Shown here: one piece after another, positions 1 through 6,437 of the stretch
Position numbering within the stretch: position 1 is the stretch's first letter
Layout: each line of letters begins with the position of its first letter
Source of the DNA: CAYFQH01 sp964345215
Lineage (GTDB): Bacteria > Bacillota > Clostridia > Christensenellales > Aristaeellaceae
Reading direction: 5' to 3'
Length of the DNA: 11,742 nt
NCBI GenBank assembly: GCA_964345215.1
Contig: CAYFQH010000052.1
Coordinates: 1-11,742 of the forward strand
The notes under the pieces: generated by a model
What the model saw: only the letters and a program-made list of their open reading frames with translations
Database searches by the model: none
Told to the model about the DNA's origin: nothing
Program-made: the position numbers and the translations under genes

Positions 1-28
1 AAGCCGCTTATGTCAAGCGGCTTTTTTA
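1..28 (+). terminator. Rho-independent terminator of an upstream plus-strand gene
   Basis: A 9-bp perfect stem AAGCCGCTT / AAGCGGCTT (1-9 with 15-23) encloses a 5-nt loop, and a T-run follows on the plus strand (22-27). The T-run orientation shows that it ends a plus-strand transcript from outside the window. The gene before it would converge on pgi. The hairpin could also stop pgi transcription from the other side, but the minus-strand U-tract would lie outside the window. Confidence 0.85.
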
Positions 29-39
29 TTGGTGTGAAG

Positions 40-1461
40 TTATAAAATATAGTGGGAATTTATTTGGGGCCGGTCCTGCATTTCTTCCCGTTTCTTTTTA
101 TGCAGTTCCTTTTCGCTGCCCAGCACAGCGTAGCTGGCAATTTTGCTCTCCTCAACCCCCGGTTGGTTAAAAGCGTCAATGTTGAGCAACTCGCCCATGT
201 AGGCTGTTGCCATTTGAAAAAAGTACAATAACTGCCCAAGGGTATGGGCGTTTACCTCATCCAGGGTAATTAACTGATACATTCTGCTGGCCTTATACAG
301 GGCATAGGCTGTTCCCTTGCACTCGGCATCAATCAGCTGGTTTAGGGACTTATTGCCTAAAAAAGCAACATCCTCAATGGGAAGAGCGCTTTTAAGGGGG
401 GGGATGGTAACCTTCTTTTTAAAGTTGTTTACGGCAAGCAAGGTAATCACCTTGTCGTAAGGGCCTTCGGTGTACAGTTGCAGCTGGCTGTGCTGATCGG
501 TTACCCCAAGGGCCTTTGCAGGGGTTTGGCCGTAGTTTACGGGCCTTTGATCCCGGGTGATGTTCTTGCCGAGAGATTCGGCCCAAAGCTGAGCAAACCA
601 GTCAGAAATATACTTTAAGCTGTCGGCATAAGGCATCATAACCTGAATGTTTTTGCCCATTTCCTGGGTGGCAATATACTGTAAAACCGCCTGTAACAGG
701 GCAGGGTTTTGCCATACATCCTGGGTGTTGCACCGCTCGTCCATGGCGGCGGCCCCACCAAGGAGGCTGCGGATATCAATGCCGCAAACAGCCGCAGGGA
801 GCAGGCCCACAGGGGAAAGCTCCGAAAAGCGGCCGCCAACGCCGCTGGGAATGTAAAAAGCTTTAAAACCTTCGGCCTTGGCCAATTGAATCAAATTGCC
901 TTTTTCTTGATCGGTGGTGACCACAATGTGTTCATTCCATGTTGGGCCAAGGGCTTTTTTAAGGGCCTCGGCTACAATCAAGTACTGGCTCATGGTTTCG
1001 GCTGTGGCGCCAGATTTGGTGATAACGTTAAAACTGGTTTTTTCAACATCAATAATGTCAAAGAGAGCGGCCATCCGGTCAGGGTCCACGTTATCTTCAA
1101 CAAAAAAGCGGGGGGTTTTGCGCCGGTCTTTAGGCAGCATGTTGTAGTAGGTGTGGTTTAGGGCCTGGTGTACGGCAATAGGACCCAGGGCAGAACCTCC
1201 AATGCCAAATAAAACAAAGTTTTCAAACCTCTCCTGTATGCCGCTGGCTGTGGCTTCAATGTCTCTTAGCAGCTCTTCACCGGTGTAGGGTAAGTCCATC
1301 CACCCTAACCAGCCGGTACCCCGTTTTTCTTCTACTGCCTTTTGGGCTGATTTGCTTTTTTCTGTTAACTGCTCTATTTGGGTAGCAGAAATACCATAGC
1401 CTTCCCCAAGGCTTTCGGCCATCATCATGCTTACGTCAAAGGTAATTGGTTTTGTGTTCAT
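40..1461 (-). CDS. pgi: Glucose-6-phosphate isomerase
   Basis: Cytoplasmic enzyme that interconverts glucose 6-phosphate and fructose 6-phosphate in glycolysis and gluconeogenesis. The 473-residue length fits the shorter bacterial/Gram-positive GPI form. Sugar-isomerase (SIS) fold motifs are visible in order: GIGGSALGP (86-94), the phosphate-binding SGATAET (150-156) and the signature GVGGRFSELSPVGL (207-220). Likely catalytic residues are Glu295 in WAESLGK, His324 in TDQHSQ and Lys440 in GVEESK. The ATG start is preceded by GAGGTGG at normal spacing and by a TATAAT promoter. The gene stands alone: yfbR lies upstream on the same strand with a weak terminator between them, and a convergent terminator sits just past the stop. 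Nothing looks broken. Identification is firm; catalytic residue assignment is by family analogy. Confidence 0.97.
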   Translation of the reverse strand: MNTKPITFDVSMMMAESLGEGYGISATQIEQLTEKSKSAQKAVEEKRGTGWLGWMDLPYTGEELLRDIEATASGIQERFENFVLFGIGGSALGPIAVHQALNHTYYNMLPKDRRKTPRFFVEDNVDPDRMAALFDIIDVEKTSFNVITKSGATAETMSQYLIVAEALKKALGPTWNEHIVVTTDQEKGNLIQLAKAEGFKAFYIPSGVGGRFSELSPVGLLPAAVCGIDIRSLLGGAAAMDERCNTQDVWQNPALLQAVLQYIATQEMGKNIQVMMPYADSLKYISDWFAQLWAESLGKNITRDQRPVNYGQTPAKALGVTDQHSQLQLYTEGPYDKVITLLAVNNFKKKVTIPPLKSALPIEDVAFLGNKSLNQLIDAECKGTAYALYKASRMYQLITLDEVNAHTLGQLLYFFQMATAYMGELLNIDAFNQPGVEESKIASYAVLGSEKELHKKKREEMQDRPQINSHYIL

Positions 1462-1493
1462 AAAGCCACCTCATTTGATAAAAGTACACCCAT

Positions 1494-1522
1494 ATTATAG
1501 CATAATCAAAGGGCTTTCTAAA
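1494..1522 (-). promoter_or_regulatory. Candidate sigma-A promoter of pgi
   Basis: On the minus strand a perfect TATAAT (-10, 1494-1499) lies 17 nt from TTTAGA (-35, 1517-1522, four of six consensus bases). The inferred start of transcription is about 25-30 nt before the pgi ATG, so pgi would have a short leader and be transcribed separately from yfbR. Confidence 0.6.
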
Positions 1523-1524
1523 GC

Positions 1525-1545
1525 AAAAAAAGGCTTCGAGGGCCT
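1525..1545 (-). terminator. Possible weak terminator after yfbR
   Basis: On the minus strand AGGC (1545-1542) pairs with GCCT (1534-1531) around a 7-nt loop, and a run of T follows. The stem is only 4 bp, so the call rests mainly on the T-run and the position between yfbR and the pgi promoter. Confidence 0.35.
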
Positions 1546-1588
1546 AAAATGCGCAAAAAAAGCAATTAATATTAAGTTTACTGTAAAA

Positions 1589-2176
1589 TTAACGGCCTTG
1601 AGACAGTTCGTCAATATTCATGGCAAAGCTAGGTAAAAATTCCGCCATAAAAAAGTCAACTTCCGGAAGGGGGCAGGCTTTGAGCCAGGCATAAATGGTT
1701 TTTTTAGCCTGGGAAAATTCGCTGTTGCCGGCTTTTTCTTCTTCAATACATTTAATATAAGCACAAAGTTTATCGGCTGCTTTTACGTATTGGTAGTTCA
1801 TATCTGCCTCATCTCCTCCGCGAAGCAGGTGGGTATAGTGGGGCTGCATGGGTTCGGGCAGCATGGAAAGGAGCTTTTCAAAGGCTGAGGATTCAAGGGT
1901 TTTATACTCTTTTTCAATTAAGGGGTTTTGGTACTTTACCGGGGTGGGCAAATCCCCTGTGATCACTTCTGAAGCATCGTGAAACAGAGCCAGAGCCAAA
2001 ATTTCTTCGCAGGGATTATTTCGATTAAAATAGGTATTGCCAATAAGGGCTAGGCCGTGGGCAATCAAGGCAGCCTGATAAGAATGTTCCATGTTGTTTT
2101 CGCTTTGGGTGTTGCGCATTAGCCCCCAACGGCGTATATATTTCATCCGGGATACATAGGCAAAAAAATGATGCAA
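1589..2176 (-). CDS. yfbR: HD-domain 5'-deoxynucleotidase, YfbR family
   Basis: Predicted metal-dependent phosphohydrolase that removes phosphate from deoxyribonucleoside 5'-monophosphates, acting in dNTP pool turnover in the cytoplasm. With a TTG start it is 195 residues, close to E. coli YfbR. The N-terminal block HFFAYVSRMKYIRRW and RNTQSENNMEHS match the family. HD-domain metal ligands are visible as His31 (MEHS) and His66-Asp67 (FHDASE), followed by Glu70 and GDLPTPVKY with Asp75; a later Asp sits in KAADKLCAY. I chose TTG (2174-2176) because AAGGAGG (2186-2192) lies 9 nt before it and the family homology begins exactly there. The ATG at 2236 would add 20 unrelated residues and sit within the thiT control region. 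The gene is head-to-head with the TPP riboswitch. A minus-strand promoter is unclear; TTGCCC and TATTTT inside the riboswitch region (2227-2254) is a weak candidate. Confidence 0.9.
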   Translation of the reverse strand: MHHFFAYVSRMKYIRRWGLMRNTQSENNMEHSYQAALIAHGLALIGNTYFNRNNPCEEILALALFHDASEVITGDLPTPVKYQNPLIEKEYKTLESSAFEKLLSMLPEPMQPHYTHLLRGGDEADMNYQYVKAADKLCAYIKCIEEEKAGNSEFSQAKKTIYAWLKACPLPEVDFFMAEFLPSFAMNIDELSQGR

Positions 2177-2190
2177 TGACTTTTTCCTCC

Positions 2191-2218
2191 TTGACAAGGT
2201 GTGTGGTTGTGATAGAAT
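2191..2218 (+). promoter_or_regulatory. Sigma-A promoter of the TPP riboswitch-thiT transcript
   Basis: A consensus TTGACA (-35, 2191-2196) is separated by 16 nt from TAGAAT (-10, 2213-2218). The expected transcript starts near 2225, about 15 nt before the first paired base of the riboswitch. The -35 overlaps by two bases the minus-strand ribosome binding site of yfbR, so the divergent units share this segment. Confidence 0.75.
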
Positions 2219-2237
2219 AAATGATGAAAATAGCATT

Positions 2238-2332
2238 TACCGCTAGGGGGGCAACGCAGTTTTGCGGCTGAGAGATTTTACGAATCGACCCTTAGAACCT
2301 GTTGTAGGTAATCCTACCGAAGGGAAGCGGCC
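2238..2332 (+). ncRNA. TPP riboswitch (THI element)
   Basis: Conserved core elements are present in the right order: CTAGGGGGG (2243-2251), GGCTGAGA (2266-2273), ACCCTTAGAACCTG (2288-2301), a hairpin pairing GTAGG with CCTAC, and GAAGGGAA (2319-2326). The closing helix P1 is CCGCT (2240-2244) with AGCGG (2326-2330). It should bind thiamine pyrophosphate and repress thiT in cis. The GAAGGG segment can pair with CCCTTC at 2364-2369, immediately before the terminator; this is a possible switching contact but I cannot show that it is the antiterminator. Confidence 0.95.
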
Positions 2333-2368
2333 TGATGAAATTCTGTTGGATTTTATTGTAAAGCCCTT

Positions 2369-2395
2369 CCTGTAGCTGCAGCTACAGGTTTTTTT
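2369..2395 (+). terminator. Riboswitch-controlled terminator
   Basis: A perfect 20-base palindrome (2369-2388; arms CCTGTAGC and GCTACAGG, with TGCA at the centre) is followed by seven T. It sits between the TPP aptamer and thiT, the arrangement expected for transcription attenuation when thiamine pyrophosphate is plentiful. Confidence 0.88.
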
Positions 2396-2460
2396 GTTGA
2401 AAAGAATTCGTACCCTAAGGGGTGAGGGCTATTTAACCTATACAAAAGAGAGAGAAAAGG

Positions 2461-3105
2461 ATGTTTGAAAATTTTAAAAAAGTTCCGGCATACATGTGGA
2501 TTATTATTGGGGCTTTGGCTGTTATAGGCTTTGTTTTTTTGTTGGTTTTTCCGGCAAAAAGGAAAAAGAAGAATAGCTGGAGCACCCAAACTCTTACCTA
2601 TGGGGCCTTGAGCATCGCCCTGTCTTTCGTTTTAAACCTTATTGCATTATACCCTATGCCCCAAGGGGGCAGCGTAACCCCGGCATCTATGCTGCCTATT
2701 ATGCTCTTTGGTTACAGTTTTGGGCCAGGGGCAGGCATTTTTGCCGGCATCGCCTACGGAATCCTTGGGTTTATACAAAAGCCCTGGTTTTTAAATGTAT
2801 GGCAGTTCCTGCTTGATTATATTATTGGCTTTGGGGCTTTGGGGCTTGCTGGGCTGTTTGCTAAAAAGAAAGAGCAGAAATACCTTTATGTGGGCATTGT
2901 ACTATCGGGTTTCGTACGCTTTTTAGCTTCTTTTGCCAGCGGCCTGATTTTTTACCGGGAATATGCCATTGCTTCAGGGAAGACCCCTTTTATTTATAGC
3001 TTGGTTTATAATGGAGCCTATATGATTCCGGAAATCGTCATCTGTTTGTTAATTTCTGCCCTGGCAGGCAGGCAGCTGGTAGGGGCCATGCGCAAAAGCA
3101 TATAA
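2461..3105 (+). CDS. thiT: Thiamine transporter ThiT, ECF S-component (YuaJ family)
   Basis: Membrane substrate-binding subunit that captures thiamine and works with the shared ECF energizing module (EcfA, EcfA', EcfT), which is not in this window. The 214 residues show about seven hydrophobic segments. The family core runs from about residue 42 to 208: GGSVTPASMLPIMLFGYSFG (69-88), AGIAYGIL (95-102), QFLLDY (115-120), LGLAGLF (127-133), RFLASFASGLIFYREYA (153-169) and YSLVYNGAYMIPE (179-191). Asp119, Tyr165, Tyr179 and Asn184 sit where thiamine-contact residues lie in L. lactis ThiT by eye alignment. An extra N-terminal helix (about 12-31) followed by KRKKK precedes the six-helix core. The upstream TPP riboswitch confirms the substrate. 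The ribosome binding site is poor (GAGAG/AAAAGG directly before the ATG) and the next ATG, at codon 12, has none, so the start is less certain than the identity. Confidence 0.92.
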   Translation: MFENFKKVPAYMWIIIGALAVIGFVFLLVFPAKRKKKNSWSTQTLTYGALSIALSFVLNLIALYPMPQGGSVTPASMLPIMLFGYSFGPGAGIFAGIAYGILGFIQKPWFLNVWQFLLDYIIGFGALGLAGLFAKKKEQKYLYVGIVLSGFVRFLASFASGLIFYREYAIASGKTPFIYSLVYNGAYMIPEIVICLLISALAGRQLVGAMRKSI

Positions 3106-3131
3106 TAGGACCAGCGGCTGTGGTTGTTAGC

Positions 3132-3929
3132 TTAACTGTTTTCATTGCGAACAAGGTCATACATCATAATACCGGCGGCAATGGCTACGTTAAGGGATTC
3201 GGCCCTTCCTTCCATGGGCAGGGCGTAGCGATAATCACAAAGGTTTAGCACTTCCTTGCTGATCCCATTGCCTTCATTGCCAACCACCAGAGTCAGGGGC
3301 GGGGGGATGGGGGAGCGGAAGAAAAAATCTTGCGCCCCCAGTTGACTGCCGACAATATGAACACCTTTTTGCTGTAACTGAACTAAGGTGTCAGGCAGAT
3401 TTTTTGTCACGGCCATAGGCAGATGAAAAATGCTGCCCATGGTTGAACGCAGGACTTTATCGCTGAACACATCGGCACAGTGATGGGAGAGGAGAATCCC
3501 TGTAAACCCCCCTGCGTCGGCAGTGCGGATGATGGTGCCCACGTTGCCCGGATCCTGAACCTGGTCTAGAGCAATAATGAAAGACCCTAGCTCACCCAAC
3601 GAAGGAGCCTTTGGCATGTAAAGGGCAGCGCTAATACCCTGGGGGCTTTTGGCAGCGCTGATGCCTTTGAACACATGGGAGGAGAGCAGGTATACTTGGG
3701 TCTCGGCTGAGACTTTTGATAAAACAAGGGGCAGTAAAGCCTCTTGTTTTTCTTCGTCCACCATCAAGGCGGCTACCTTCCAGCCCGATGCCAGGGCTTC
3801 ATCCACCATTTTGGCCCCTTCCACCAAAAACTGCCCTTCTCTTGTTCGGAAAGGATGCTTGTATAAGTTTTTCCAAAATTGGACCTTGGGGTTTTTAAGG
3901 CTGGTAATGGTTTGAATGATATGGGCCAT
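3132..3929 (-). CDS. TrmH/SpoU-family RNA 2'-O-methyltransferase (RlmB-like)
   Basis: Predicted S-adenosylmethionine-dependent enzyme that methylates a ribose 2'-OH in 23S rRNA or tRNA; the exact target nucleotide cannot be read from sequence. The 265 residues comprise an N-terminal substrate-binding domain (about 1-105, with FLVEGAKMVDEAL) and a C-terminal SPOUT knot domain. SPOUT motif 1 is DQVQDPGNVGTIIRTADAGG (122-141, catalytic Arg135), motif 2 is VVGNEGNGIS (215-224) and motif 3 is LPMEGRAESLNVAIAAGI (237-254). The ATG has AAGGAG five bases upstream. It lies downstream of rplT on the same strand, a common Firmicutes neighbourhood, but the strong terminator at 4038-4067 suggests a separate promoter, which I could not place convincingly in 3930-4037. 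It converges with thiT across 26 nt with no clear terminator between them. Confidence 0.93.
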   Translation of the reverse strand: MAHIIQTITSLKNPKVQFWKNLYKHPFRTREGQFLVEGAKMVDEALASGWKVAALMVDEEKQEALLPLVLSKVSAETQVYLLSSHVFKGISAAKSPQGISAALYMPKAPSLGELGSFIIALDQVQDPGNVGTIIRTADAGGFTGILLSHHCADVFSDKVLRSTMGSIFHLPMAVTKNLPDTLVQLQQKGVHIVGSQLGAQDFFFRSPIPPPLTLVVGNEGNGISKEVLNLCDYRYALPMEGRAESLNVAIAAGIMMYDLVRNENS

Positions 3930-4032
3930 GGCAACTCCTTTTTGAAGGCTTTAGTTTTTTGGGTTGATGGGGCAGCGAAATCTCTTGGCTTTAGATTATG
4001 TATCCGGCTTTGATATTAAATAAAATGAATTG

Positions 4033-4067
4033 AAAGAAAAAGCGCATCTAACAATAGATGCGCTTTT
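4033..4067 (-). terminator. Terminator of the infC-rpmI-rplT operon
   Basis: A 13-bp perfect stem (AAAAGCGCATCTA, 4038-4050, with TAGATGCGCTTTT, 4055-4067) closes a 4-nt loop. Read on the minus strand it is followed by TTTTTCTTTC. It starts 13 nt after the rplT stop. The remaining space to the methyltransferase start (3930-4032) holds no gene that I can see. Confidence 0.92.
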
Positions 4068-4079
4068 GATGCAAATTTT

Positions 4080-4430
4080 TTATGCCTGTTTTGCAATATC
4101 AACCAATTGTGCAAAGGTAGCTGCATCCTGCACAGCAATGTCTGCAAGCATTTTGCGGTTAATGTCTATGTTGTGCTTTTTAAGGCCTGCAATTAAGGTA
4201 GAATAATTCATACCGTTTAAGCGGGCAGCAGCATTGATGCGGGTAATCCATAAACGGCGAAAATCCCGTTTACGCAGTTTTCTGCCTTTATAGGCAAAAC
4301 GAAGGGAGCGGGCAACCTGCTCGGTTGCAGCCCTGTATTGTTTAGACTTAGCTCCAAAGTAACCTTTGGATAGCTTCATTACCTTGCGACGCTTTTTTTG
4401 AGCGTTAACAGCTCTTTTAATACGTGCCAT
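4080..4430 (-). CDS. rplT: 50S ribosomal protein L20
   Basis: Structural protein of the large subunit that binds 23S rRNA early in assembly. The 116-residue length is usual. The extremely basic N-terminal extension (about 1-60, with KKRRKVMKLSKGYFGAKSK and GRKLRKRDFRRLWITRINAA) is the L20 hallmark, and a globular C-terminal half follows. AAGGAGG lies 7 nt before the ATG. Last gene of infC-rpmI-rplT, 30 nt after rpmI. In Firmicutes L20 is the known repressor of its own operon through the infC leader RNA, and a matching leader is present at 5298-5436. Confidence 0.98.
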   Translation of the reverse strand: MARIKRAVNAQKKRRKVMKLSKGYFGAKSKQYRAATEQVARSLRFAYKGRKLRKRDFRRLWITRINAAARLNGMNYSTLIAGLKKHNIDINRKMLADIAVQDAATFAQLVDIAKQA

Positions 4431-4460
4431 TGTGTTTCCTCCTTAAGCTGGCCCAAAGGC

Positions 4461-4661
4461 TTATTTATATGGGATTAATTTTTTAATGGTCCTTGCTTCC
4501 GCGGCATTGTCAACAACGCCTAAGGTGCGAAGACTGCGAATGCGCTTGTGATCTTTTTGGCGCACCTGGTGATTGGCATTCATTTGCTTATGGCGCACAA
4601 TACCACTTTTTGTTACGCTAAACCGTTTAGCAGCACCCCTGTGGGTTTTTTGTTTAGGCAT
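4461..4661 (-). CDS. rpmI: 50S ribosomal protein L35
   Basis: Small basic large-subunit protein of 66 residues, the family's usual size, beginning MPKQKTHRGAAKRFSVTKSG and ending in KKLIPYK. The open frame runs on upstream to 4763 over the 3' end of infC, but AAGGAGG sits 7 nt before the ATG at 4659-4661 and the L35 N-terminus begins there, so the longer form is rejected. The gap to the infC stop is 34 nt and to rplT 30 nt, consistent with one transcript. Confidence 0.97.
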   Translation of the reverse strand: MPKQKTHRGAAKRFSVTKSGIVRHKQMNANHQVRQKDHKRIRSLRTLGVVDNAAEARTIKKLIPYK

Positions 4662-4695
4662 GGGGAATCCTCCTTCCAACCAATTAATCAGTGGA

Positions 4696-5289
4696 TTACT
4701 TTGCGGCAGCGGCCTCAGCTTCCTTGGCTTCTTTTGCTTTTCGCTCGGAGCTTTTTTCAGCAAAGCTCTTTTTTTCTGCCTTGGGCGCCAAAATCATAAT
4801 CATGTTACGCCCTTCCAACAAGGGGCGGCGTTCAACGGTTGAATAATCTTTTGTGCGCTCAATAAAATCGTTCATCACCTGCAAACCAATTTCGGAATGG
4901 GCGATTTGACGTCCTCGAAAGCGAATGACCACCTTCACCTTATCCCCATTTTCAAGAAAACGGATAGCGTTTTTCGCTTTTGTCTGAACATCGTTTTCTT
5001 CAATGGTCACAGAAAGCTGCACTTCTTTTAGAGAAATAACTTTCTGGGATTTCCGCATTTCGCGCTCGCGCTTTGATTGTTCATAGCGGTACTTGTCATA
5101 ATCCATTAGCTTACAAACGGGGGGCTTGCTGTTGGGCACAATTTTTACTAAATCCAGCTGTGCTTCTTCTGCAAGGGCCATTGCCTGCTTAATAGGCATT
5201 ACACCCAGTTGTTGGCCGTCCTGGCCGATGACTCGAACCTCTCGATCGCGAATTTGGTCATTGATCATAAGATCGGTGTTGATGTTCAT
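4696..5289 (-). CDS. infC: Translation initiation factor IF-3
   Basis: Binds the 30S subunit, prevents premature joining of 50S and checks start-codon pairing. Both IF-3 domains are recognisable: the N-domain with INDQIRDREVRVIGQDGQQLG and the block PNSKPPVCKLMDYDKYRYE, then a charged linker and the C-domain with ENGDKVKVVIRFRGRQIAHSEIG and LLEGRNMIMILAPK. The tail after about residue 172 is an Ala/Lys/Glu-rich extension, longer than in Bacillus IF-3. The coordinates given use the first ATG. That ATG lies only 3 nt after AGGAGG, while the ATC codon at 5281-5283 lies 9 nt after it and aligns with the initiator of Geobacillus IF-3, so translation may really start at that AUC (195 residues). First gene of the operon, behind an attenuator leader. 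Confidence 0.95.
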   Translation of the reverse strand: MNINTDLMINDQIRDREVRVIGQDGQQLGVMPIKQAMALAEEAQLDLVKIVPNSKPPVCKLMDYDKYRYEQSKREREMRKSQKVISLKEVQLSVTIEENDVQTKAKNAIRFLENGDKVKVVIRFRGRQIAHSEIGLQVMNDFIERTKDYSTVERRPLLEGRNMIMILAPKAEKKSFAEKSSERKAKEAKEAEAAAAK

Positions 5290-5297
5290 GCACCTCC

Positions 5298-5436
5298 TAA
5301 TAATGTCTGTGCTGTTAATAAAAAAACAGCGGGTGAAACCACCCGCTGTACATAGCTGACCTTTATCAAAAAAAGTGCTGTATACCTTTAAAACATGGTT
5401 CGAAAGGTGAGAAGCGGGTAGCTTCTGCTTGATACG
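5298..5436 (-). ncRNA. L20-type autoregulatory leader of infC-rpmI-rplT
   Basis: The leader between the promoter and infC holds competing RNA pairings. AGAAGC/GCTTCT forms a 6-bp hairpin (5410-5426). The segment CTACCCGCT (5413-5421) can instead pair over 9 nt, with one G-U, with AGCGGGTGG in the terminator's 5' arm (5339-5347). ACCTTT near 5403-5408 can pair with AAAGGT at 5384-5389, and a second AAAGGT lies at 5358-5363. This matches the known Firmicutes mode in which L20 binding favours premature termination. Pairings are seen; L20 as effector is inferred from gene order and family knowledge. Confidence 0.75.
5318..5349 (-). terminator. Attenuator terminator upstream of infC
   Basis: On the minus strand a 10-bp perfect stem ACAGCGGGTG / CACCCGCTGT (5340-5349 with 5326-5335) with loop GTTT is followed by a run of T. 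It lies about 30 nt before the infC ribosome binding site and so must be read through for expression. Confidence 0.9.
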
Positions 5437-5442
5437 GTAGTT

Positions 5443-5471
5443 AGTATAACAGTATTCAGCCTAAATGTCAA
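5443..5471 (-). promoter_or_regulatory. Sigma-A promoter of infC-rpmI-rplT
   Basis: A perfect TTGACA (-35, 5466-5471) and TATACT (-10, 5443-5448) are separated by exactly 17 nt on the minus strand. The predicted transcript begins near 5436. It lies within about 40 nt of the sufB stop, so read-through from the suf operon is also possible; no strong terminator separates them (only a 5-bp TTGCG/CGCAA hairpin over the sufB stop). Confidence 0.88.
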
Positions 5472-5512
5472 CAATTTGCCGGGGCTTGTTTGTTGAAAAA
5501 TGAAGGTTGCGC

Positions 5513-6430
5513 TCAACGCAAAAATCCTGCTACAATTTCTTGTTCTGCTTCTTCCTCACTCATGCCCAAGGTCATCAATTTGGTAATTTGCGTACCGGCA
5601 ATTTTGCCGATGGCCGCTTCGTGGATGAGGGAGGCATCTACATGGTTGGCCGTAACATCGGGCACGGCTTTTACGGTGGCCCCATCCATAATAATGGCGT
5701 CGCACTCAGAATGGCCTATGCATTGATTGTTACCGTTAATAACCGAATAAAAACCCTGGCTTGACTGACCTTTGGCTACCGAGCGGGAAACCAGGTTGGC
5801 GCTGGAGCCCTTACCGTCTAAATCTACATGAAAATCAGTTGTGGCAAACTGGCTGCCGCTGGTCATAATTATTTCTTTAATAATTAAGGTGGCTCCTTCA
5901 CCTACCTGGGCTTTGGTCACCCGTTTAGTCGAGTCTACCCCTTCAATTTGTACGCTGTCCATTTCCATGGTGCTGCCCTTTTGAAGGTGAATAATTGTAA
6001 CGGGATTCAGCACATTCTCACCCTTGCCGCCCCCTTCGCCGTAGTGTTTTTCAATATATTTCACCCTGGCATTTTCGCCTACGTAAAAAGTATGGATGCC
6101 ATCGTGCTGGGTTAGGTTGCCGCCATCGTTATGGATGCCGCAGCCGGCAATAATTTCCACATCGCTGTTATCGCCTATATAAAAATCGTTGTACACCAAA
6201 TCGCTAAGGCCGCTATGGTCAATCACGACAGGGATGTGTACAAACTCCTGTTTAGTACCGGGTTTTATAATAATATCAATACCGCTTACATCGGTTTTGC
6301 TTTTGATTTCAATGTTTTCTGTGCTGGCCCGGCTTTCGCTTTTCCCATTAAGCCGAATATTAAAGGCACCTTTGGGCTTTTCACTAAGCCCGGCGACAGC
6401 ATTTAAAATATTTTTTACAACTGCATTCAT
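5513..6430 (-). CDS. sufB: SufB/SufD-family Fe-S assembly scaffold, minimal SmsB-like type
   Basis: Predicted scaffold that, with the SufC ATPase, builds iron-sulfur clusters in the cytoplasm. At 305 residues it is much shorter than E. coli SufB and lacks its long N-terminal part; it holds the right-handed beta-helix core and the C-terminal helices. Family marks are TDFHVDLDGKG (198-208), GHSECDAIIMDG (239-250) and LIHEAAIGKI (268-277) with a closing MSEEEAEQEIVAGF. Cys243 lines up by eye with E. coli SufB Cys405, and Glu271 with the later EA(T) motif; other cysteines are Cys97 and Cys237. The ATG at 6428-6430 lies 7 nt after the sufC stop; the longer frame to 6628 overlaps sufC and is rejected. 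The ribosome binding site is weak (TAGG), which suggests translational coupling. No sufD, sufS or sufU is nearby, matching the two-gene SUF-like minimal system of anaerobes and archaea. Confidence 0.92.
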   Translation of the reverse strand: MNAVVKNILNAVAGLSEKPKGAFNIRLNGKSESRASTENIEIKSKTDVSGIDIIIKPGTKQEFVHIPVVIDHSGLSDLVYNDFYIGDNSDVEIIAGCGIHNDGGNLTQHDGIHTFYVGENARVKYIEKHYGEGGGKGENVLNPVTIIHLQKGSTMEMDSVQIEGVDSTKRVTKAQVGEGATLIIKEIIMTSGSQFATTDFHVDLDGKGSSANLVSRSVAKGQSSQGFYSVINGNNQCIGHSECDAIIMDGATVKAVPDVTANHVDASLIHEAAIGKIAGTQITKLMTLGMSEEEAEQEIVAGFLR

Positions 6431-6437
6431 ACTAAAC

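Noticed and set aside
709..1161. 150-codon open frame antisense to pgi
   Set aside because: It lies wholly within pgi on the other strand, shows no recognisable family, and has no supporting ribosome binding site; a typical shadow frame.
2353..2589. 78-codon minus-strand frame over the thiT leader
   Set aside because: It covers the riboswitch terminator and the thiT start on the opposite strand, with no domain and no promoter.
4662..4763. 34-codon N-terminal extension of rpmI
   Set aside because: It overlaps infC; L35 homology and an AAGGAGG site both define the start at 4661.
5490..5515. Terminator at the sufB end
   Set aside because: Only a 5-bp TTGCG/CGCAA hairpin over the stop codon, followed by an interrupted T-run; too weak to call.
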